64,000 bases of DNA from Aralia elata (GCA_034770075.1 JAVJAP010000106.1:868001-932000), one strand, 5' to 3'; shown: positions 46,011-56,516, counted from the first letter of the stretch. Program-made: numbers and translations. Notes: generated by a model not told the origin, from the sequence alone.

Positions 46011-46217
46011 GCGCAACCGCGCCCTAAGTGTTTAGAAATCAAGCGTAGCCGCGCCCTACTTCAGGAATCAAAAAGTTGCAGCTGGTCTACCAGCGCAGCC
46101 GCGCCCAAATTGTAAAGGAAAGCAGCGCGGTCGCGCCGAATCTCAGAGCTTAAAATCCCCACTGGCACACTAGCGCGACCGTGCCCAACCCAAGTCAAAT
46201 TCCAGCGCGGCCGCGCC
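46011..46217 (+). repeat. Six-copy GC-palindrome array in Athila-2 ORF2 leader
   Basis: 13-mers start at 46011, 46043, 46093, 46125, 46173 and 46205, with steps 32, 50, 32, 48 and 32. Each pair has a 19-bp linker of unrelated sequence. Copies: GCGCAACCGCGCC, GCGTAGCCGCGCC, GCGCAGCCGCGCC, GCGCGGTCGCGCC, GCGCGACCGTGCC, GCGCGGCCGCGCC. The differences are nearly all CpG losses. Confidence 0.88.
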
Positions 46218-46825
46218 GCGATCGGATCCCAGGTTTTAAAACCCAGTTGAAACCCGATCCATTGCTTGCTTTTTATTTCCTTTTCCTGCTTGGAGTCACA
46301 TTCTTCATAACCTCTCCTTATTATAACCAGTTTCTTCCTTTCTTCTCTTCCTTTCCCAAATAAAATTCGATTCCCTACCAATTTAAACTCCTTCCCTAAA
46401 TCCAACACTCCCCATAACAAACCCTAACTTCTATTTCTCTTCATCTTCATTCTCTCTCCAATCCGTAACGACACACAGCCTATTCCTCTATTCAAACCCT
46501 TAAATCCAAATCCTTCATCACTTACAGTGTGCTTCAAGGAGGTTTTCAGTACATCAAAGTGGGATACAAAGGTAGTGCAGTGGTTCTGAATGAAGTAAGT
46601 ACATTGTGGTTTAGGGTTTTGCATCGTACCAAGGTATTAATTCTATTTGACAGATTTTAGACTTGGAATTGCATTGTATTGGGATTGTTGATTATATAAT
46701 TCCAGATATTATGATTAAACTGTGCATGCAAGTGTATTGATTGGAATTGATTGATTAAATTCAAGTGTGGTATCTGTCAAGTTTGGGGGAGTCTTTACGT
46801 TGTTGTGCGTTGGGATTGAATTATT

Positions 46826-47995
46826 CTGGCTTCTAAGAGACAACGTGGGGAATCTTCTAGTTCTCAGGCCCTTGTTGAGTCAGTTGAATTCGATAGAAGT
46901 CGGTTTATTTCTGCAGAGGCTGAGGTATTCTATCATAAGGTTTTACTTGGGAAAATGTTTGTCTTGGAACGTGGGCTAAAGCCTAATCCTGATTTAGATG
47001 GTCAAATAATGAGCATGATCCGAGCTAAGGGTTGGTTGTTGTTCGTGGAAACACCTTTGGCAGCCCCGATATCAGTAGTTCAAGAATTTTATGCTAACGC
47101 GAAGATCACCAAGGACGGGATCGCTTTTGTGTGGGGTTGCCAGGTGCCATACAATAGCAAGAGTATCAATGCCATATACCACTTGCCTGCTATTCACCCT
47201 ACCAATCCGGAATGTTTATACTCTACGAATTGGGACACTAAATTGGAGCGCATCAAGAATATTTTGTGCAAGCCGGGTACAGTTTGGACTACGAAGCAAG
47301 GGACGGATCAGAAACTCCACTTTCCTCACACAGCCTTGAGTCATTATGGAAAGGCCTGGTACAGTTTTATTTGTGCCAATCTCATGCCAACCAGGCATCA
47401 AAATGACGTGACCAAGGATCGGGCGATTTTGTTATATGGAATTGTGCAAGGAAAGAAGATTGATGTGGGGTATGTTATCCATCAGTCTATACATCGGTAC
47501 CTTCAAGGTGGTACCTCAGGCTGTATCCCTCATGCATCGGTGATCACTCAGTTATGTTCGGCCGCTGGGGTAGAATGGGCTGATAGTGAGCCCGTGCAGC
47601 TCCCGATGAACACTATCGATCATGCTACTATTGCTAAGTACAAGGTTTGGGATGGTGCTCCTTCTCATGCCCGTGGAGCAGGATTTCTATTGGGGGATTA
47701 CAGTGAGAGTGAGGAGGCATCTGATCAGCCGGTGACCGAACCTGAACAGCCATTTCCTATATCTCAGGCTAGATTGGATCGCATAGAGAGGCGTATGACT
47801 CGACGGATGGATGCTATACACACGAGTATGACCGAGCTTCGATCTTTCTCCACTCAGCTCTCGGACAGTTTCTCGTAGGCCTTTTCTCAATTGGGTGTTC
47901 AAGTTCAATTCCCAACGTTTGCTGAAGCTCCAACTTATCCGCCTCTGGACACACCTTCAGATGGGGAGGATGCAGATGATGTTACCTTAGATTAG
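46826..47995 (+). pseudogene. Athila-2 second ORF downstream of pol (PF20167-like)
   Basis: Homologous to 34350-35636. The normal ATG is replaced by CTG at 46826 (LASKRQRGESSSSQ); the first ATG in frame is 46955. 47876 is TAG, after which the frame continues to TAG at 47993. Shared blocks: RAKGWLLFVETP, VQEFYANAK, ILCKPGTVWT, LSHYGKAWYSFICANLMPT, AILLYGIVQGKKIDVG and YKVWDGAPSHARGAGFL. A helical region follows (RLDRIERRMTRRMDAIHTSM). No membrane segments. Function unknown. Confidence 0.75.
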
Positions 47996-49132
47996 GGAAG
48001 TTTCTCTTTCCTTTTCTTTTACTGTTTTATCCAATGAGGACATTGTCTGTTTTAAGTTTGGGGGAGTTCTTTTAGGTTTTTGTTTAGCATGTTTATTGGT
48101 TTTATGCATCATATCTGTTAGTATGTTACCATATCATTATGATTATTATGAATCTTGCATAGTTTAGTTTGGTTGTGTTAGGTGCATTTACTTTGATTGC
48201 ATGAATCCAATTGATTAGTTGGTATGATTTTGGCTCGGCCAATGATGAGATAGGTATTATTGTGTTAGCTTGGACAGTGTGAAAGTCGTTAGGGATAAAA
48301 TAATTTTGATCATGAGAGTAATTATGCCTGTCATAACTTGAGTTATTGGATAGCACGAATAATTTGATTAATTTGACTGTTGGGGTTCAAAGGGTTGCAT
48401 AACTGATTTTTACATGAGAATTGGGTAAAACATTGTTAGGTGAATCAACAAGGAAGGCTGAATAGGGTAAAAGCTGAGTTTGGGGGTTTTCTTTTTAAGG
48501 CTAAAAAAAATACAATAAATGCGTTAACTAGTTGGGTTCTGTGGCCTCTGTCACTCGGGTAATTAGATCCTTAGGGGTGTCTTAACACCTAGTGTCCTAA
48601 AGCCGACTGGCTTGGGAGACACTGATTGAACACTCGCTACATGGGTGACTTTGAAAAGCCTAAGAGAACTTGACATTGCACAGTTACGCATAAATACGAG
48701 ATGGAGCGTAAAACACACTCATAGAAGAATAAAGTTAGGAATAAGCCTTGTTAGAACCTTCATGCTCGGTATTTGCTTGATTTTGGCTAGATTTGTTGTA
48801 ATTGCTTGAATTGAAATGAAAATATATTGTTCTTATTATAGAGTTGGTTATGTGGCTTTATTTTGAACTTTGGTCGGTTAATTTAATTAATGCACACACG
48901 CACGACTTGGGTGATGATAGGTGTATATTGTTTGATTGGTTGAGATTATTAGTTCTTTATAATTGGATTTACTGTTTCAAGCTAGTTGTTGATATCTCTG
49001 AGGCATAAAGTTAAGATTCATGCTGGCTATTGGTTGGATTATTAGGCATGGTAGTTATTAGTATATTCATGGCGTTGTGTTGCATTGTGTTATTTACATT
49101 GCATTGTGTTACTTGGGGACAAGCAATAGTTT
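47996..49132 (+). other. Athila-2 3' untranslated region
   Basis: Noncoding. Polypurine-like GTTTGGGGG words are at 48054-48066 and 48476-48488. GAGGACATTGTCTGTTTTAA precedes the first, and the same tract follows ORF2 in Athila-1 near 35680. Confidence 0.6.
48554..48720 (+). ncRNA. Putative structured element in the Athila-2 3' UTR
   Basis: Counterpart of 36112-36290. Hairpins: GGTGT (48576) with ACACC (48585), loop CTTA; AAGCC (48600) with GGCTT (48609), loop GACT. GAACACTCGCTACATGGGT and GAGATGGAGCGTAAAACACA follow in the same order as in Athila-1. Confidence 0.5.
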
Positions 49133-49145
49133 AAGTTTGGGAAAA
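49133..49145 (+). other. Athila-2 polypurine tract
   Basis: AAGTTTGGGAAAA just before the 3' LTR at 49148, at the same place as in Athila-1. Confidence 0.7.
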
Positions 49146-49147
49146 TT

Positions 49148-50547
49148 TGATAAGTAGGTTTTATACCTACGAATCGGATGCCAATGAATGCGAATTATTA
49201 TTTATTTCCATGGTTTGTAGTTACTTTTCATGCATTTTATGTGTTTTTGTAGGTCGCACGTGTTGGGAATTGGTGTAGCGAGAATTGGTTGGACTTTGTT
49301 GTTGCAGGTGCTGAGTTGCTGAGTTGTTAGTGCAGCGCGGCCGCGCCCAAAATGAACTAGGGTGCAGCGCGGCCGCGCCTGTCTCCAGGACTTTAAAAAA
49401 ATTTTGCTGCCAGGGTAGCGCGGCCGCGCGCCATTCAAGCTTAATTCAAGCGCGGCCGCGCCGGTTCAAGAGAGGGCAATTTTGACTTTTCAGTAGTTTT
49501 AAGCAGATGTGATTTGAACTTGGATTTGAAACTCTGTAATTAATTAGGGTTTTTATCAGATACTATAAATAGTTGTTTTTAAGTTACTTTGAGGTTGTTG
49601 AACTTATTATTAGCAAACCCTAGTTTAGAGCAATTTGAGAAGACTTGAAGCAAGCTAATAGCATGAAGGAAGCAAGGAGGAGCAAGTTAGAGATTCAAGG
49701 ATTGCTTTACAGTGTTTCTTCTTTTCTCCTCTTTTTACTCTGAACTTTTGAATGCTATTAAACTTGTGGATGATGAATTCTACTTTAATTATGAACTAAA
49801 TTTCTTTTAAGGCTATAATGGATCTCAATGCGTAGTTTTGAATGACATGCTTCCTGGAATGTTATGATTAGTTACTTTTGGATTGTCTATTATGGTTTGT
49901 ACTGAATTGCTTAATTATCTGGCCAATAATTATTGGGATATTCTATATGAACTCGAGAGATGAAGTATAGAATTAGATCTGATCATATTAGCATGTGATT
50001 GTGTATTTTGCTGTTGATGGAATTCATAATTTGTGTTGAGGATAGAGATATACCTATTCACCGCATGTAATCTAATAGGGAGCCTGAACTTTAAATCCTC
50101 TTTAATTGTAATTCACATAGAAATATAGTTAATTAGTTATCTAGGGTGATTAACTTGAGTTTATCAATTGTGGACTTGAGTTGAGTTGTTTATGAAACAT
50201 TGAGAGATGGTCATAAATAGTGATGAGTTCTTGGTTAACAATTCAAAATAACTAACATACTCTAAAGGGGAGTGCGTTGCGCAAAATAAGCATTGAGTGA
50301 AATTATAGTCTTAAGTCTTTAAAAATCTGTTTTCAAATTAGTGGTGTTAATTTAATTTAGAATTAATTAGTTAAATTCAAAACTTCAAAAATCATTGATT
50401 ATTTGTTTAACAAAATTGCTTTGATTGAGAATTGAAAATTATCATTATAACTCAATTTTTCTCTGTGGGACGATACTCGACTTTCACTTTATTACTTGTG
50501 GACTGCGTATACTTGCGTATTTGTGCTAGTATAGAATTAGGCAAACA
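49148..50547 (+). repeat. Athila-2 3' LTR, 1400 bp
   Basis: Runs from TGATAAGTAGG to TTAGGCAAACA. Its length equals the 5' LTR, and the two look highly similar by eye. GC 13-mers start at 49335, 49367, 49418 and 49450. TATA box at 49562-49571. Confidence 0.93.
49335..49462 (+). repeat. GC-palindrome array in Athila-2 3' LTR
   Basis: Four intact copies of GCGCGGCCGCGC(C), with steps 32, 51 and 32. This is the least decayed array in the window. Confidence 0.88.
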
Positions 50548-50917
50548 GAAACTTATAACACTCTTGCCCAGCCTTCAAGTCCACTTGCCCAACAATCGGG
50601 ATTGGGCCTGATTAATTCCTTTGGGCCGTTTGACTATAACCTCTTAGGGAGACTCTTAATTAAGACTGCCCTGGTGTAACACCTCTTCGTTAACCATCTA
50701 CAAGTCCAATGTACAATTTTGCTTGGGCTTATTTACTTGGCTAGTCTATTAGCATTACAAGTACCCTCGTGGACTATTAAATCAATTAATACATAGTCAT
50801 AAACAGTCATCCAAATCATTTAAGGACTTAAATTAATAACAATAAACAAAAGAATTTAATAACAAAAATTAAATTATTGACCTTAATAATAATGCTTGGA
50901 AAATCGTGGTCATTACA
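50548..50917 (-). repeat. Tekay-like LTR, piece 3 (5' part)
   Basis: Ends with CGTGGTCATTACA at 50917, so the minus-strand LTR begins TGTAATGACCACG. This matches the LTR starts TGTAATGTCC at 58210 and TGTAACGAAC at 52479. Confidence 0.75.
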
Positions 50918-50935
50918 GTGTCCAGACAAGGATAC

Positions 50936-50981
50936 GGCGCAACTGCACCACGTCCAACAAAGGGACACGGCGCTGCTACGC
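50936..50981 (-). repeat. Decayed GC-palindrome pair in the minus copia leader
   Basis: GGCGCAACTGCAC (50936) and GGCGCTGCTACGC (50969) are 33 bp apart. They resemble the reverse complement of the 13-mer, with CpG losses, and lie where copia-A has its array. Confidence 0.5.
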
Positions 50982-51143
50982 AAGGTCGTCAGAACAATTT
51001 TCTAAATTTTTTTGCAGTCGCGAATTTGATCAGTTTTTTATCCAAAACTCGATTTTCTGCAATTGTTTTCAAAACCCATGATTTTATACAACATACCCAT
51101 ACATATACAGAATCAAAACAATTAATAATTCGCATAAAGTTTA

Positions 51144-51156
51144 GCTCTTGATACCA
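51144..51156 (-). other. Primer-binding site of the minus copia element
   Basis: The minus strand reads TGGTATCAAGAGC, one base from the LTR end. Methionine-tRNA type with one extra base. Confidence 0.75.
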
Positions 51157-51590
51157 CTATTAGGTTTGTATATTACGCAAGCATGTAATCAAATTACATA
51201 AATAGAGCGGAAACGCGATAAAATCAGATTTTAAAATTTTATACAAATCATCACCATGATCTTTCTTTATGCATAATTATTAATTAAACGAAAGAGATGG
51301 AGAATAAGAATTATGCCCATGTAGAATTTTAGCTTCCTCAGGTATAAGTTCAACTCCAATTCCTTCGCGTTCTTCTTAAATTCCACCGATTAAATTCCTT
51401 CCTTTGATCAACGTTAGCCACCTAAGTGTTTGACCTCTAGTGGTGATCCACCAAGGAATAATACTTGTTCAAGAAAATGGGTGTTGGCAAAACCCTAGTT
51501 TCTATCTCTATAGAAATTGTAAATACTTTCCACAATTCTTATGCAAGAGTATGTAACCCTAATCTATGATAAGACTTCTCTTATTTATAG

Positions 51591-51600
51591 ATGTAGGAAA
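51591..51600 (-). promoter_or_regulatory. TATA box of the minus copia LTR
   Basis: The minus strand reads CTATAAATAA, as in the other LTRs of this family. Confidence 0.5.
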
Positions 51601-53732
51601 ACCCTCCCCTAAACTATTTAGGATTAGGGTTTCTATTCTAATTAAACTCTTTTAATTAAATTAAACTCCTAATCTAATTAGGAATTAATGAGAGAGTACT
51701 TCTATTAATTAATTATCAATCCCTATTAGGAATTAAATAATAGTAATAGTAATAATAATAATAAGACTCCTCTTATTAATTTATATTTAATATTTCTAAA
51801 ATATTAAATAATAAATATTAAGCTATTTAATTTATTCTATCTCTATAGATTAAATTAAATACTCTTAACTTATTATTACAATTATGTCATTTGCTTCTTA
51901 AACAAATATTTTTCTTTTGCGGTGTGACCCTTTAGGTTCTCCACATTAAACCGGTTGTGAATAAAACAATTAGAAAAATTCTAATCTTATTTAAATAAAT
52001 AAATTAAACTATTTAATTCATTTAAATAAATAATATTTATTCTACAATAAGGGTAAGCCCCCTTAGCGATTAATGACTTTCCAGATAATATAGATTTCAA
52101 CATTAATCACAAAAAAACCTTTCAGTGAATAGTTACCGTACAATTCAATACTTCTATCATACAATGTCCCAATTAAATACAAGACATGTAATTACTGTCA
52201 AGTCTTATTTTATTTAATTATATGTATTTCGATTCCCAAATTCACAATTCTAATTAATGCAAATTAGAAACTCCTTTCTAATTTCATTTTGCCTTTGCCA
52301 AAGACTATTGAGTTGTCATTTATCGAATCACATAGGACATTCACATCTTTTACTAGATGTGGTAGATTCTTTGTTGATCATTCACCTATCTCCATGTACA
52401 ACTTATTATACTTAATCATACCCTTTGATATACCATGAAGGTCTTAAGGGACATATCAAAGTATAACTCATCATATACTGTAACGAACGAGATTTTTATA
52501 TTTGATTTTTAAATATTTATTGAATTAAATAAATATTTGTGTCAATTTATCTATTGAGTAAAATATATATTTGATGAAATTGTTGTATATTAATTTAATT
52601 AAATGTGTTATACTGATTGTATTAATGTGAAATAATTTTATAATGCAAAGTGTGAATTTAATTGTGATGATTAAATTAAATGAGTTGTTTATTAATTGTG
52701 ATGTTGTTCTAATTAATTTAATAATTAATTAGAGGTTTATTGATTTGTCATAATTAAATAAATGAGAATTTTTATTATGTGATTATTTGATTTAATGAGT
52801 AGTATTGACTTTTATTTAAATGTAATTAAATAATATAATTTGATTAATTAAAGTGTGACAAATAAACTTTATAATAAGTAAGTTAATTAAAATAAACCAA
52901 AAAGGAACTTATAGGGACAACCAAACATGGCCTTATGAACATGGGAGCAATTAAGTGTGTATTGGCCTTAACTAACACCCATATTGTGCCAGTTATTATT
53001 ATCAGTTTATATGTATTATATTCCTAAGTTTAAAATCAGAGAAATACAGAGAGAGTTTTGAGAGAATTTGAGAATTGGAAGAAGAATTCCCATCATCTAG
53101 CAATCTAAATCACTAATCAAATGTAATTTCTTAATTCAAGCTTTAATTTATGTTTATAAGTTTTCTCCATGAACGTATACTGTAACTTCTCTGTTAATTG
53201 AATTTCATGAGTAAATTGTTAAAAAGTTGTTTGTATTTTTTAATATTCATGTATGAATCATTATATGATGTTTATAAACTATTTTAGAGTAATTGATCCA
53301 TGAAATTATGTTTTAATTGGAGTTTTGAAGTTTACAGAGGACTAGTATTTGAATATGGCTTCAATGTATGAAAATTTATGTTTTAAATGCATATTAAATG
53401 GTAAATTGATGGTTGATTATGTTTATACGTGTAAAAACAAAGAGAACGAAACTTAAACGGACTGATTTGGTGTTATAACGAATCTGTAATGTGTGATTTC
53501 ATGAATTTCGACGAAACTTTGAAAAAAAAAAAGCAAAAACATGAAAATTATGAGTTCAAATTCGGTTGTTTGAGTTGTTTAAATTGATAAAATCATGCTC
53601 CAATTGTTGGGTTATGTTTTTGTAAAGTCTAAAATTTATGGGTAGCCTTAGAATTGTTGTTTGAGCTAAGCTTTGACCAAATTTAGCTTTTTTCTGTGTT
53701 CTTCGCGAACTTGGGCAATTGGTTCTACATCG

Positions 53733-53850
53733 CGGCGCCGCAACGCCGGTGCATAGAGTAATACTGGCGCTGTAGCGCCGGCCCGGGTTGTCCAGATCCA
53801 GGTCAGGCCAGCGCCGGCTTAAGGCTTAAGCCCGGCGCCGCAGCGCCGGT
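53733..53850 (+). repeat. GC array in the Tekay-type solo LTR
   Basis: GGCGCCGCAACGCC, GGCGCTGTAGCGCC, a partial GCCAGCGCCGG and GGCGCCGCAGCGCC. The shared core (A/G)CGCCGG starts at 53743, 53775, 53811 and 53843, with steps 32, 36 and 32. The motif is related to, but not the same as, the Athila/copia 13-mer. Confidence 0.75.
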
Positions 53851-54825
53851 CTGGGTCGGGTCAACGGGTCGGGTCAGGTCAAAAACCCAGAAAATAAAAT
53901 TTTTCTAATTTTTAAAATAAAATAATTTCACATATATGAAGCAATATGATAAGTATGTAAAGGAATAACAATAGTTTAAGAGCATAAGTTCGAGTTATGT
54001 TTTCTGAAGTGGTTAATTGTTTAATAGAGGTAATAACTAGTTGAACTATGAGTATTAATTGTTCAATGTGACTTGAATGTATAGGTTACTTAAAGAACTA
54101 ATAGATAATATTAGTTGTAGCAGACGTACGAGGCAAGTTCTTAAACCCTACTTCTCTTTTATGTAAGTTTTCTATATTTAATCTTCTTATTGCATTGAAA
54201 GCAAGTTTCTAAACCTTATTTTTATATTGAGCAAGTTCATAAATCATATACTTATGTTGATCAAGTTTCGTATTCTTGATTATCCAATTATATAACTCTG
54301 ATTGAGATGTTCTAATTCTTTTAAAACAATACTTCGCTTATATAATGTTTGTTCAGTTGTGTACCTTAAAATTCATTATTCGATTGAAATATCAGTTATA
54401 TTATTGAACCTTGATTGACTAGCGAACCCTTATTGATTCGACTAGCCCATAGTTGATGAGCGTTCTAAATTCCAAAACTATTATTGAAGTTAATCCAAAC
54501 CAAACTTCCTTTGGTGAGGATTCTGATGTCAAACTGAGATGAACAACCCTTTATAGGGGATTATATGTACGCGTTAGCGTTAAGATGTTGTGCGCATACA
54601 TGGTACGAAGGGTTGATCGCCCTAAGTACGAGAAGTAAGGTCCATATAGTCTTACGACCGTTAAATATTTAAAGTAAAAATACTTGACAACCTAGGACAT
54701 AGTTCGTGGTCTTATGATCCTCAGATGTTCTTTTGATTCTTATTTCTAATCTTGATTCAAAAGCCGAGCTTTCAATTACCCTGTATCCTTTGATTATTTG
54801 CATGTTATTATTATTGTTATTGTTT

Positions 54826-54938
54826 CACTTGCTGGGCAATTGTTGCTCACTCTTGCATAATAACATTGCAGCTGAGGTTGAAAGAATTGATGAACCATCT
54901 TCTAGTAAGGGAAAAGGCAAAGCGAACAAGTAATGAAG
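54826..54938 (+). other. Conserved LTR block with short Lys-rich reading
   Basis: CTTGCTGGGCAATTGTTGCT, CATTGCAG, then a frame ending SSSKGKGKANK and TAA. Equivalent blocks: 61903-62008 (ending GKNKGKEKMK), reversed 23514-23612 and reversed near 58150-58215. Confidence 0.5.
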
Positions 54939-55683
54939 ACTTGTTTGATTTATTGAAAGATGTTTATGTAATAGACCTATAATATTTATGTTATGTTTCC
55001 GCATTGATGTTTTGTTTAAGGTTAGATGACCTTGGATTGATGTTATTATGATATTGTCACCCTTTAATAGGAGGATTTCTTTTTCAGTTAAGAGTTTTCA
55101 TTCATATATTTTATGGGTAGTTAGATGTGATGTGATTTATTTGAATAGTGAACACCAAATTCTGTGGGAATGAAGTACCCGGATTTGGGGGTGTCACATA
55201 GACAAGATACTATAATGATCTCAAGTCCAAGGATCAATTGCACTACTATCACCAAAGGAATTCCTATTGACAAGTGAGTAAAACTCCATTAGGTATTCCT
55301 TAGCGAGCCACGTTCAGTGAACTTATTCTCCAATAAGCACCTACATACTTGCTTTAGTGTCTCCACACAAATGATTATGAGATCAATCATTCTCTTCTTA
55401 AGAGCAAGCAACGTATATACTAATCTATCCGGATTCACTAATCCCTTTTTTAGTAATCCAACGATTAGGAACAATTTTAGTTTGTGAGCTATCTAAATAT
55501 AGATCTCATTAGCATGATCATCATCACGATTCTAAAAGCATTGCTCAAAACTATGGGTTTATCACATTTAATATAACAGCACCATGTAGATAATGTAAAA
55601 TGCCTTTAATAAACGAATAAGATTACAAAATATATGCTACATCATATCAAATATGATTGGCTTGTGTGCATATACTACTTTCA

Positions 55684-55951
55684 TGCTGATCAAGGTTTCT
55701 ATTTATTATAATAGTTTATATAATAGGATTAGTTAGAATTATTTTGAAGAATTGGAGACAAAGGAGCAAGGAGCGCTTGAAGACCCATTTGTAATGGAGT
55801 TCAGGTTTAAATGTAATAGTTATATTTAAATTCAGTTCTTACACCCTAGGTTTGACCTTTTGGTTCACTTGGTGGCTCTAGTGAACCAAACTAGAATAAA
55901 AATCCATAATCAATCCGGGTAGAATATAATATTCCATATGTGTATGCTTAC

Positions 55952-56021
<70 letters not shown>

Positions 56022-56516
56022 ATAACATGTTTTGCATGTTAAATAATATGATGCATATTTTACATGTGCATGGGCGCTAAAGAAGACGAGACTAATAATA
56101 ACAAACCCCTCAAAGAAATTATATTAAGTCCTAAAAGTTCAAATATATTTGGAATATCGAACATCGCCTTCTAGCATGGTAAAGCAATAAAGTATTAAAT
56201 ATTAAATATGAGTTTGTTGTGTCACCACAAGGCAAGTATTAAATATTTAAGATATTGTCTTATCACATTTGATGCTTATTAAGGAATTGAACATTACTGT
56301 TTTGTTGTGTCACCACAAGGCTATATACATTTGAAATGGGATCCTTATACTCACTAGCAAATCTTTAACTAGATTTGCCGAACTATATATTTAGGGTAAT
56401 ATAGTTTGATAAAAATAGTGGGAAATACCAATTTAAATAAAGACCTAATTTATTTTAATGATTAATAAAGTGAATGTATGCTAAAATGTTGTCTATTTCA
56501 CATGCAGAATTTAAAA
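55684..56516 (+). other. Copia-B leader with long (AT)n run
   Basis: No gene. The AT run is at 55951-56018. GTTGTGTCACCACAAGG occurs twice (56216 and 56303); copia-A has the same words as GTTGTGTCACACAAG. Confidence 0.6.

Larger units (their letters stand above)
45759..46825 (+). other. Athila-2 spacer between pol and ORF2
   Basis: Noncoding. It contains the shared hairpin motif (45776-45825), a six-copy GC array (46011-46217), a CT-rich stretch (46255-46440), a TATA-like TTATTATAACC near 46316 and a GTAAGT donor at 46595-46600. The layout parallels Athila-1 33442-34349. Confidence 0.6.
38877..50547 (+). mobile_element. Athila-2: Ty3/gypsy Athila retrotransposon
   Basis: The LTRs are 1400 bp each (38877-40276 and 49148-50547), with intact primer site, gag, protease, RT, RNase H, integrase, second sense ORF and polypurine tract. 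The flanks ggaac (38872-38876) and gaaac (50548-50552) fit a 5-bp target duplication with one change. It is better preserved than Athila-1, with a 657-residue open RT-RNase H frame, but it still has frameshifts and a changed catalytic residue. Confidence 0.93.
20809..50917 (-). mobile_element. Tekay/Del-like chromovirus (minus), split by two Athila elements and copia-A
   Basis: On the minus strand the LTR (start TGTAATGACC at 50917, end GGTGTCACA at 23243) is followed by a methionine-tRNA primer site, a coiled-coil ORF and gag. Gag ends at 20809, where copia-A is inserted. The LTR is in three pieces (50917-50548, 38876-38731, 26120-23243), separated by Athila-2 and Athila-1. The Gag type and LTR ends suggest the Tekay/Del clade; RT is not in the window, so the clade is tentative. 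It lies in the leader of a minus-strand copia element. Confidence 0.82.
52479..55198 (+). mobile_element. Tekay-type solo LTR, 2720 bp
   Basis: Starts TGTAACGAACGAG and ends GGATTTGGGGGTGTCACA, matching the ends of the Tekay-like LTRs. The flanks tatac and tagac both derive from tacac in the uninterrupted copia LTR. No internal coding region. It holds a GC array at 53733-53850, GCAAGTT repeats at 54133-54267 and a conserved block at 54826-54938. Confidence 0.87.
50918..55683 (-). mobile_element. Minus-strand copia element: leader, primer site and 5' LTR
   Basis: Same family as copia-A. The LTR is followed on the minus strand by the primer site and about 226 bp of leader, and is then interrupted by the Tekay-like element at 50917. 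The right end (55683) abuts copia-B leader sequence, so this copy jumped into copia-B. The rest of the element lies outside the window to the left. Confidence 0.85.
51158..55683 (-). repeat. LTR of the minus copia element, split by a solo LTR
   Basis: LTR sequence is at 51158-52478 and 55199-55683. On the minus strand it starts TGAAAGTAGTATATG and ends ACCTAATA (the final TG-type end is mutated). The TATA box is at 51591-51600. The target word tacac is duplicated around the insert as tatac and tagac. Confidence 0.87.

Noticed and set aside
46011..46217. CRISPR-like look of the GC arrays (13-bp repeats with spacers)
   Set aside because: The context is a plant retrotransposon, repeats are too short, the linkers alternate between 19 and about 36 bp, and no cas genes are present.
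55951..56018. Long (AT)n run as a regulatory element
   Set aside because: It is an ordinary microsatellite in the copia leader; copia-A has only a short version.
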